This document shows, piece after piece, positions 1 through 5,393 of a stretch of DNA of 10,185 nucleotides. The first letter of the stretch is position 1; each line of letters starts with the position of its first letter. The stretch is from CAYLJJ01 sp964384025 (GTDB lineage: Bacteria > Myxococcota_A > Bradymonadia > UBA7976 > UBA1532). Below the pieces are notes generated by a model. It was not told the origin of the DNA and did not search any database. It worked only from the letters and a program-made list of their open reading frames with translations. The translations under genes were made by a program, and so were the position numbers. The stretch covers positions 1 through 10,185 of the forward strand of contig CAYLJJ010000151.1 of NCBI GenBank assembly GCA_964384025.1, written 5' to 3'.

Positions 1-207
1 CGACCTCTTCGAGGACCTTGCGACCGAGGACTTGGCCCTTGACGGCGAGGCGGCGTCGCTGAGGCGGAGGCGACGGCTGCCCAGTTGCTGGCGGAGGACG
101 TGGTTCTCCTCAAGGAGGTACTCGATGATGTCGTGCTGCTGACGGTTGACCCAGGCGGCGAGGGAGATGATGATGAGTTTGAGGGCTGGCGGGAGCGAGG
201 TGCTCAT
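1..207 (-). pseudogene. DDE integrase-core transposase, N-terminal part, frameshifted (IS copy A)
   Basis: From ATG at 207 the minus strand reads MSTSLPPALK, then a hydrophobic helix, then a leucine-rich coiled-coil-like segment ending ENHVLRQQLGSRRLRLSD (about residues 1-51). This is the usual N-terminus of a family of helix-turn-helix plus integrase-core transposases. The homologous copy B reads LRLSDAQRRRLAVKG at the same place. Here the AQRRRLAVKG part lies in another frame, because about 10 bp are missing near 59-63. The lost stretch looks like one copy of a short direct repeat (cagcgacgct/cagcgacgcc), so slippage is likely. The catalytic domain would lie left of the window. The copy is probably inactive unless translation starts again downstream. 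Copy A shows that the true start of this family lies about 41 codons upstream of the one usable in copy B. Confidence 0.7.
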
Positions 208-309
208 GTAGGGAAGGATCGACTTGTGGCCTGCAAGGAGCAAGGGCAAGGGCTCGTCGAAGATGCTCCTGGCCCTTCAGGACAGGCTGAATCATCGCCA
301 GATGGCGAA

Positions 310-861
310 ATGGTAATGGCCGAAAATTACAGCGAATTTTTGCACGATCCTATTTTTGTACGGGACGGGGTATCAGGGCCGGAGGTGATCACAAGCGCGA
401 CGACAGCGGAAGCGGTGCTCGCGCTCTGGCGTCGCAGACCCCATCAAGCCAAATTCAGGCGCAAGGAGCACTTTGGCAAGCTCTATCGCGACATATTTGA
501 AGGCCTCAGCGCTCCCCAAGGGATCTTAGCGGTCCTGATCTTCCGTGCTGTGGAGCGTGCGCGTCGAGCCGAGGCGCACCCCGCACCCTTCCTCCCCTAC
601 GCCTCGCATTACATCTCGATGGTGCTGGGTCAGGTCATCTTGAGCGCGACCAAGATTCGAGCCTCTGAAATCTCTCATCGTAACTTCTCGGTGTTGAAGG
701 TGCGCCTCGACGAGCATTTTGATGAGGACTACACCAACGCAATTGCCTTGGTTGAGCGCGCTATTGAGCATTGCTATGGAGCAAGAGAGATCTCTCTCCA
801 GCAACTCACAGCGACCTTTCGACGAGGGGACTTGCTCGAAATGTTAGATGCTTATGAGTAA
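310..861 (+). CDS. AIPR-like protein, C-terminal remnant cut by IS copy A
   Basis: The native part begins after the IS end, at about 372, and runs to TAA at 859-861, some 160 residues. It shows a conserved-looking block (VLALWRRRPHQAKFRRKEHF, then GKLYRDIFEGL, AVLIFRAVE, FLPYASHYIS, SLQQLTATFRRGDLLEMLD). I associate this block with the C-terminal part of AIPR (abortive infection phage resistance, PF10592-type) proteins, which are normally about 550-700 aa. That match is from memory and is only moderately sure. The frame stays open leftward through the IS, so residues such as DPIFVRDG are IS-encoded. ATGs at 310 and 316 could in principle start a chimera, but neither has a Shine-Dalgarno sequence. 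The N-terminal three quarters is missing, so I expect a non-functional remnant. It lies about 120 bp upstream of the next gene on the same strand. Confidence 0.5.
   Translation: MVMAENYSEFLHDPIFVRDGVSGPEVITSATTAEAVLALWRRRPHQAKFRRKEHFGKLYRDIFEGLSAPQGILAVLIFRAVERARRAEAHPAPFLPYASHYISMVLGQVILSATKIRASEISHRNFSVLKVRLDEHFDEDYTNAIALVERAIEHCYGAREISLQQLTATFRRGDLLEMLDAYE
345..371 (-). repeat. Terminal inverted repeat, right end of IS copy A
   Basis: The reverse complement contains GTACAAAAATAGGATCG preceded by ACCCCGTCCC. It is the inverted partner of 7094-7120, with one C/T difference in 27 positions. A diverged form is at 1616-1639. The outer boundary (the ACCCC side) is inferred from where similarity between the copies stops. 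Confidence 0.75.
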
Positions 862-971
862 GTCGGATTCTCCTTATGCTCAGGAGGGAGTTATTTAAGC
901 TCAAGCTAGATGAGAAATGGGATAAAGCTATTGTCAAAGTACAAAACATACAACCCAGGGTTCATTCAGAA

Positions 972-975
972 GAGG
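972..975 (+). promoter_or_regulatory. Ribosome binding site deciding the start at 981
   Basis: GAGG at 972-975 lies 5 nt before ATG 981 (agaGGGAGaaATG context). The alternative ATG at 876 has no upstream purine-rich site and would add 35 residues without conserved features. AGGAGGGAG at 882-890 has no ATG, GTG or TTG at normal spacing behind it. Confidence 0.6.
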
Positions 976-980
976 GAGAA

Positions 981-1607
981 ATGAGTAGTCCAAGTAGAAG
1001 AAGACAGCAAAAGAATGCAAGGAATAAGGCCAAGCGTAAAGCTAAAAAAGCTGGAATTAAAGGGCAAAAGTCCAGAAATACAAATTCATCTTTACTCAAA
1101 TCGGGTCTTAGAGGCCAGTTTCTAGACTGTATATATCAAGCAGGAGTTGGAAACGCATCCATACTCTGTGGACGAAGGTCAAGCAACAGCACAGTTGTCG
1201 TATTTGGATTCCAAATCGACTTTTATTGTTTGGGAGTGAAAGATGCTTTCGTTAATGTTTGTGATCTAAATACATATTTAGAACGTATTAATCAAATGGG
1301 CTGTGAGATTATGCCCCCCGATAACCTCAAAAAGATGATTGAAGGGGCTGTAGAGTTTGCGGCTCGGTATGGGATTGAACCACACAAAGACTTCCAGTCT
1401 GCTTTCAGATACTTGCATGATGTTAATAGTGAGAATAGTGAGGAATGTATTGCATCATATAAGTATGGCCTAAATGGGATGCCACATTTCATTAGAGGCC
1501 CCTATGATTCGAATGCTATGTGCGAGAATGTGATCCAGACCCTAAAAGAAACCGCGGGGATTGGCAATTTCACTTACGATTTGGACTCAGTCAATCTATA
1601 CAGGTAA
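981..1607 (+). CDS. Conserved hypothetical protein with basic N-terminus and YCLGVKDA motif
   Basis: It encodes 208 aa. Residues 1-35 are extremely basic (MSSPSRRRQQKNARNKAKRK and onward), which suggests nucleic-acid or ribosome contact. A globular domain follows, with FGFQIDFYCLGVKDAFVNV near residue 75-95, an amphipathic helix LKKMIEGAVEFAARYGIEPH, and a C-terminal FIRGPYDS. The combination of a D-x-YCLGVK(D/N)A strand-helix motif, a GAVEFA-like helix followed by G-x-x-PH, and a late GP-x-D is familiar to me from uncharacterised bacterial proteins, but I cannot name a function. The DNA is much richer in A/T than the flanking genes, which points to separate acquisition. It stops only 8 bp before the left end of IS remnant C. 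A 24-codon ORF (910-984) overlaps its start as ATGA, but that ORF has no convincing ribosome site. No signal peptide or membrane segment is visible. Confidence 0.65.
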   Translation: MSSPSRRRQQKNARNKAKRKAKKAGIKGQKSRNTNSSLLKSGLRGQFLDCIYQAGVGNASILCGRRSSNSTVVVFGFQIDFYCLGVKDAFVNVCDLNTYLERINQMGCEIMPPDNLKKMIEGAVEFAARYGIEPHKDFQSAFRYLHDVNSENSEECIASYKYGLNGMPHFIRGPYDSNAMCENVIQTLKETAGIGNFTYDLDSVNLYR

Positions 1608-1615
1608 TGCCAGCT

Positions 1616-1788
1616 AGTCCTGTGTACAAACAGGATCGGAGCGAAGCAGAGTGGTTCTGAGTGCTCGAGTAGCATTGAGAGCCAGATTTTCGGACGGAGT
1701 TCGGAGCCAGAGGGCATGCTCTGGAGGGTCTGAACACAACCATCCAACTCAGCCCTGGGGGCTTCGGCTCCGCTGCGTGGCGGCGTGC
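1616..1788 (+). mobile_element. IS remnant C: diverged, transposase-less left end
   Basis: This stretch aligns end to end with 7098 to about 7272, the left end and 3' untranslated part of IS copy B. Shared blocks include GTCCTGT-GTACAAA-AGGATCGG, CTCGAGTAGCA/TTCGAGTAGCA, CGGAG.T.GGAGCC and CCATCCAACTCAGCC, then GGCTTCG.CTCCGCTG.GTGG. Identity is roughly 70 percent by eye, so it is an older relative rather than a recent copy. No transposase follows. The sequence passes directly into the 106-bp tandem repeats. No gene is visible between 1608 and 2100. Confidence 0.65.
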
Positions 1789-2075
1789 CCTGCTCAGGCC
1801 AGGAAGCACACGCCGCCCTCTATTTATGCGCCACTTATGCGCCGTGCCCTATTTTATGCGACAAGCTTGGCGCATAAGTGGCGGAGAGTTGAGACCTGCT
1901 CAGGCCAGGAAGCACACGCCGCCCTCTATTTATGCGCCACTTATGCGCCGTGCCCTATTTTATGCGACAAGCTTGGCGCATAAATAGCGAAGAGTTGAGG
2001 CCTGCTCAGGCCAAAAGGTGCATGCCGCCCTCTGTTTATGCGCCATGTGGTGGCGTATAAAAGCGAAGAACAGAG
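1789..2075 (+). repeat. 106-bp tandem repeat (two full units and one shortened) with hairpin arms
   Basis: Unit 1 is 1789-1894 and unit 2 is 1895-2000. They differ at only about 4 positions, all in the last 24 bases. Unit 3 (2001 to about 2075) is diverged and has lost roughly 30 bp from its middle. Each full unit carries TTTATGCGCC, CTTATGCGCC and TTTTATGCGAC on one strand and one inverted GGCGCATAA copy. In unit 1 the inverted copy pairs perfectly over 15 bp with the second half-site (1829-1843 with 1869-1883). In unit 2 it pairs perfectly over 13 bp with the first half-site (1926-1938 with 1975-1987). Unit 3 is a compact palindrome. This gives about ten half-sites in 240 bp directly upstream of the Fic-like gene. 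It could be an operator array, an iteron-like array, or debris of a small mobile element. Which one is not decided by the sequence. Confidence 0.85.
2035..2061 (+). promoter_or_regulatory. Palindrome overlapping a possible -10 (TATAAA) before the Fic-like gene
   Basis: Arms TTTATGCGCCA (2035-2045) and TGGCGTATAAA (2051-2061) are complementary at 10 of 11 positions around a 5-nt spacer. This is the size of a dimeric-repressor operator. The right arm ends in TATAAA (2056-2061), a possible -10 about 40 nt before ATG 2101. No good -35 is visible at 17 nt (TGTTTA), so the promoter reading is weak. The palindrome itself is plain. Confidence 0.4.
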
Positions 2076-2100
2076 AGATCCGCGGGATGGAGAGCACCCG

Positions 2101-3126
2101 ATGCCCAACACAACAGCGGCGATTAGCTTCGAGATGACCCCGCAATTGCTCGGCAACATTTGCGAGATTTACAGGCTCGCGGGGATGATCTCATCGGGGA
2201 TCGAGGGGCTGAGCGAGCAGACGAAGGTAGGTTTCATCTCAGAGCGTCGGGCGCGTCGGATACGTTACCTCGTCCAATGCGCCGAGCCTGAGCTGGAGGC
2301 GGCTGAGATCGAGGAGGTGCAGGAAGGGCAGGGCGGCTCGGAGCGAAGAGAGCGGATCGCGAAGCGGCTACGGGCGGCGGAGAAGGTCTACGAACTAAAC
2401 AGGGCGGCTCGCTTCGCGGGTGAGAGCGATGCCCGGCTCTGTGTGAGTTATCTGGAGACGAGCGCCAGCCTGGATCTGGACGACTCGGCGCTCTCACAGA
2501 GTTGGCTGCTCTGGAGCCAGGCGAATGCCCCGGAGCGGTTGAGGATCCAGATTCCGCAGGGGCTCCGACTGAGATATCGGTGGTTGCAGTTTTCACCAGA
2601 GATTAACGCGCACCCGATCTTGAGAGCGGGCTTTCTGGCGCTGATGCTGCACACACTCTTGGATGAGCGAGGAGTCCAAGGGGGCGTGGCAGGGGTCGCG
2701 CTTCATGAGCTTGGACTGAGGCAGCTTGATCCGCATTGCTCGATTTTGATGACGGATGAGCTGGGCATGGATCCTTTCTGTGGTCATTTCATTAACAATG
2801 AGATGTTTGATATGCTTATTCGACATAAAAACATGCAGGAGTACTACGAAGAATTCTTGAGCAGGTTATTGGCGGTTTATCAGTCAACATGGGGAGAGTT
2901 TACACTCTCTATAGGTACATGGTCTATTTCGGGGGATTTACTCGACGATAAGATTCTCAACGTACTTGATCCACATATATCAATGAGCATCTCTGAGATG
3001 TCCGGGAGGGTTGAGAGCCCTCCTCCCAGGAGAACCCTGCAGCGTCGGCTCAAGGCGCTGGTGGATCGTCAGCTGATCCATAAAGAGGGCAGCCGCAAGG
3101 GCACAAGGTACCGCCTCAAACCCTGA
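2101..3126 (+). CDS. Putative degenerate Fic-like protein with C-terminal winged helix
   Basis: It encodes 341 aa from ATG 2101, which has GGAG 8 nt upstream. An ATG at 2038 lies inside the upstream repeat and has no ribosome site. Residues 31-36 read SSGIEG, matching the Fic inhibitory-helix pattern (S/T)xxxE(G/N). A region near 185-225 (HPILRAGFLALMLHTLLDER, then GVQGGVAGVALHELGL) resembles the stretch of Fic proteins that holds HPFxxGNGR, but the catalytic His, the Phe and the GNGR loop are absent. The last 50 residues (RTLQRRLKALVDRQLIHKEG, then GTRYRLKP) look like a winged helix, as found at the C-terminus of many Fic proteins. I infer a Fic-fold protein without AMP-transferase activity, perhaps acting as a DNA-binding regulator; an unrelated wHTH protein is possible. 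The residues around 225-290 are coded by somewhat more AT-rich DNA. It overlaps the recombinase tail-to-tail by 11 bp. Confidence 0.5.
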   Translation: MPNTTAAISFEMTPQLLGNICEIYRLAGMISSGIEGLSEQTKVGFISERRARRIRYLVQCAEPELEAAEIEEVQEGQGGSERRERIAKRLRAAEKVYELNRAARFAGESDARLCVSYLETSASLDLDDSALSQSWLLWSQANAPERLRIQIPQGLRLRYRWLQFSPEINAHPILRAGFLALMLHTLLDERGVQGGVAGVALHELGLRQLDPHCSILMTDELGMDPFCGHFINNEMFDMLIRHKNMQEYYEEFLSRLLAVYQSTWGEFTLSIGTWSISGDLLDDKILNVLDPHISMSISEMSGRVESPPPRRTLQRRLKALVDRQLIHKEGSRKGTRYRLKP

Positions 3127-4462
3127 CCTTGAGAGGGTCATCCCCCCAAGGTGGCAGACACGCGCTCACCGCGGGCACCTCCTCAAGCAGAAAGTCGATG
3201 TTGACGCGGTTCAAGCTTAGCTCAAGGACATCGCGCGTGGGGTCCCAATCCAGGGCCTGGATGAGGCCACGCGCCAAGAGGTTACGCTCGATGAAGGAGA
3301 GGGCCCTCCAGCCAGGGCTGATGTACTTGAGGAAACCGCAGGCCCGCTCACTCTGAAGAGACTCCAGGGAGGCATCCACAAAGACCCTCAGGATATGACG
3401 CTCAAGCCGGTTCGCGTCGAGTCGGCTGGCGGGTCGACACGCGTTCTCGTGGCGGCACTCATAGAAGCGGCGGACCATCTGAGCGTTGAGGAGGGTCACT
3501 TTAGCCGGAGCCGAGGTGCTCATGATGTGATCACAGCCTGCGCAGCGGATGAGGCCGCGGAGCATGTAGGGGTCCTCCTCCTCAGGGGTGAAGCGTGGGC
3601 GCGGGCAGGGAGGCCGAGAGCGCCGCTCCTCGATGGCCTTCCAGGCGCGGAAGGCGAGGTCGCGCGTGACGATGGGCTCGTGTTGGGCCTTGATGAGCCG
3701 ACCCTCATAGCGCCATTGAGCGAGGTAGCTGGGGTTGCGGAGGATCCGCAGGACCGCGCGGCTCGTCCAGGGGTTCCCGCCCTGAGCGCCTTGGACCTTG
3801 CTGCGGTAACCAAGATCATTAGCCCACTTGGCGATCTCCGCGAGGGACACCCCATCCGCGCAGCGCTCGAAGAAGTCATAGACGAGGGGCGCCTCGTGCT
3901 CGTTGATGACGAGCTGCTTTGTCACGGGATCGCTGCAATAGCCGTAAGGGACGCGTCCCGCGGATCGGAGCCCCTGAGCGCGCTTCGCCGCGTGGGCCTC
4001 ACGGACGCGCTCGGAGATCATCTCGAGCTCGAACTGAGCGAAGGTGGCGAGGATGTTGTTGACGAGGCTCATGATGGCGCCTCGACCCGCGCCGATGCCT
4101 TGGAGGATGATGAGTTTGACGCCGACATCATCGAAGAAGGCGTTGAGCTCTTGCCAGTGGGCGACGCTTCGGGTCAGGCGATCAAGCCGGGTGACCACGA
4201 CAGCGTCGATGGCTCCTTGCTGGCAGAGCATGAGCAGCCTCAGCAACCCAGGGCGCTCCCATTCATCGCCGCTGCAGCCCAGGTCATCGAAGTGGCCTTC
4301 GGCGAGCACCCAGCCTTCGTGGCGCATCACGCGGATGTACCCCTCGCAGGTCTCGCGCTGGACCTCGCAGGAGGTCAACTCCTGGTCGGGCCGCGCCACC
4401 GACTGGCGCGTGTAGATCGCGCAGCGCGTCTGTGGTCGCTCCGGTGTAGAAGCGTCGTGCAT
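3116..4462 (-). CDS. Large serine recombinase (site-specific integrase/resolvase family)
   Basis: It encodes 448 aa from ATG 4462, which has AGGGG just upstream. An in-frame TTG at 4492 would add ten residues. The N-terminal resolvase domain (about 12-150) has the catalytic serine in IYTRQS (Ser21), then GCSGDEWERPGLLRLL and VVTRLDRLTRS. The connecting helix is QFELEMISERVREA. The recombinase domain (about 165-280) includes GRVPYGY and WTSRAVLRILRNPSYLAQW. A zinc-ribbon-like domain follows (RCAGC near 320, then YECRHENAC). Length and domain order fit large serine recombinases that integrate and excise phages or islands, or move transposons. No att core could be identified from one sequence. 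All expected N-terminal motifs are present, so it is probably active. Its 3' end overlaps the convergent Fic-like gene, leaving no room for a separate terminator. Confidence 0.92.
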   Translation of the reverse strand: MHDASTPERPQTRCAIYTRQSVARPDQELTSCEVQRETCEGYIRVMRHEGWVLAEGHFDDLGCSGDEWERPGLLRLLMLCQQGAIDAVVVTRLDRLTRSVAHWQELNAFFDDVGVKLIILQGIGAGRGAIMSLVNNILATFAQFELEMISERVREAHAAKRAQGLRSAGRVPYGYCSDPVTKQLVINEHEAPLVYDFFERCADGVSLAEIAKWANDLGYRSKVQGAQGGNPWTSRAVLRILRNPSYLAQWRYEGRLIKAQHEPIVTRDLAFRAWKAIEERRSRPPCPRPRFTPEEEDPYMLRGLIRCAGCDHIMSTSAPAKVTLLNAQMVRRFYECRHENACRPASRLDANRLERHILRVFVDASLESLQSERACGFLKYISPGWRALSFIERNLLARGLIQALDWDPTRDVLELSLNRVNIDFLLEEVPAVSACLPPWGDDPLKVRV

Positions 4463-4552
4463 CTCGCCCCTGATCGCGCGGTGTCTCGGCAAGCTAACAC
4501 GCTCATCGATGATCCAAGCTCGCTGAGGCTGACAGGGCGAGCGAGCCCAGGC

Positions 4553-5225
4553 TCAAGCATTTGAACGATACAGCAGCCGATAATCTTGAACAGCTCGCCA
4601 CGCCGTCGAGAACGAGCAGTACACGCGCCGAGCGACCTCTGCGGGAGAGAGCTCGGGCTCCCGCTCTAACTCTGTCCAAGCATCGGCGCGATAGGAGGGC
4701 CCTACGATCACCCGATTCCGGTAGCCCTGGTGTTGTCGAGCTAGGAGTTGGGGAGAGAGCACATCCGTCGCTCGATCACGCAAGGTCCCCACAGGCACAC
4801 GCAGCGCTGATCCGGTGAAGCGTGGGTCTTCCCTTCGCCGCATGATCTGGAAGCCGGTTCCCACCGACAGGAGATCGACTGGCCTGCCCTCATGCGCGCT
4901 TCTGAGCTTCGAGAGCCGCCGATCCTTCGAGAGCCAAGCCGCGATCGCGGACCAGAACGCCCGCAGATCCGCCTCAGGGTGCGAGCAGATCGCCCGGACC
5001 ACGCGCGTTGACACGCGCGTGGTGCACGCTCAGCCAAGAGATCAGGAACGACAAAACCTGGAGATCATCAACCATCCCAGCCTCAGACGCGAAGATGAGC
5101 ACATCCTCGATGTTCGGCGTCGTATCTGGCTCCGCGTCCAGGCTCATCCCCAGCCCAGCCATCCACGCCATCAGCGTCGAGTCGTCAGGGCGGAGTATTG
5201 GGGTGACCGAGCGCTTAAACCCCAC
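4553..5225 (-). pseudogene. Frameshifted conserved hypothetical protein
   Basis: Two overlapping minus-strand frames appear to be one gene. The first, from GTG 5225, reads through MAWMAGLGMSLDAEPDTTPN, IEDVLIFASEAGM and VLSFLISWLSVHHARVN, then runs out at 4974. The second carries on in the +1 frame with RVVRAICSHPEADLRAFWSA, WLSKDRRLSKL, GTGFQIMRRREDPRFTGSAL, VLSPQLLARQHQGYRNRVIV, GPSYRADAW and a last helix-turn-helix-like LSPAEVARRVYCSFSTAWRA. Joined, it is about 220 aa, soluble and mixed alpha/beta. I recall similar GPSYRAD-W/SFATAW proteins as uncharacterised genes of GC-rich bacteria but know no function. The frame break falls inside a perfect hairpin (4999-5022). Either a 1-nt indel inactivated it or the hairpin drives frameshifting; the first is more likely. 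It lies 90 bp upstream of the recombinase, same strand. Confidence 0.6.
4999..5022 (-). repeat. Perfect 10-bp inverted repeat at the frame break
   Basis: CCACGCGCGT (4999-5008), loop TGAC (5009-5012), ACGCGCGTGG (5013-5022). The 10-bp GC-rich stem with a 4-nt loop is perfect and lies exactly where the two frames of the 4553-5225 gene must be joined. Confidence 0.8.
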
Positions 5226-5393
5226 CGCCGAGCCCCGATTTCAAACCTCGGTCAGCGGGGGAGGCGCCGAAGGCCTTGATGATGGATCGTGGGGACATTC
5301 AAGATCTCGCAATCTGGGGCCAGTGTCGGTTATATCGATACCTCAGGTGATGAGGATCTGGAACACCGAATGGAGAAGCGAGGTGGTTGAGGA

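Larger units (their letters stand above)
1..371 (-). mobile_element. IS copy A, right-end part (integrase-core IS, body runs off the left edge)
   Basis: This is the right (transposase 5') part of an insertion sequence. It contains the first codons of a transposase on the minus strand (from 207 leftward), about 140 bp of untranslated 5' region, and a terminal repeat at 345-371. Read from outside inward, that repeat matches the end of copy B at 7094-7120 in 26 of 27 positions. The transposase part matches the 5' part of copy B (about 8160-8257) at DNA and protein level. Copy A supplies the right side and copy B the left side, so together they define an element of roughly 1.44 kb. The other end lies outside the window, so target duplication cannot be checked. 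The right end sits directly against the truncated AIPR-like gene. Confidence 0.8.

Noticed and set aside
85..861. Full-length 258-aa protein starting at 85
   Set aside because: The first ~95 codons are antisense to the IS transposase and IS end. Only the part after about 372 is a native gene.
910..984. 24-codon leader ORF overlapping the ATG at 981
   Set aside because: The nearest Shine-Dalgarno-like sequence (882-890) is about 19 nt away, so translation is doubtful. Noted only as a possible coupled leader.
1651..1983. 110-aa ORF across the IS remnant and repeats
   Set aside because: It is composed of IS 3' sequence plus the 106-bp repeats. No ribosome site and low protein complexity.
1789..2075. 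CRISPR array
   Set aside because: The repeats are 106 bp, directly adjacent and without unique spacers, and there are no cas genes.
2038..2100. Upstream start (ATG 2038) for the Fic-like gene
   Set aside because: It lies inside the palindrome and repeat unit and lacks a ribosome site; ATG 2101 has GGAG at good spacing.
3395..4564. Long plus-strand ORF (389 aa) opposite the recombinase
   Set aside because: It is antisense to a clearly recognisable serine recombinase. Its protein is an Ala/Glu/Val-rich shadow without motifs.
5226..5393. Defined divergent promoter between the frameshifted gene and yhcG
   Set aside because: TATCGATA and a TTATAT hexamer near 5330 are suggestive, but no matching -35 could be seen, so no promoter is called.
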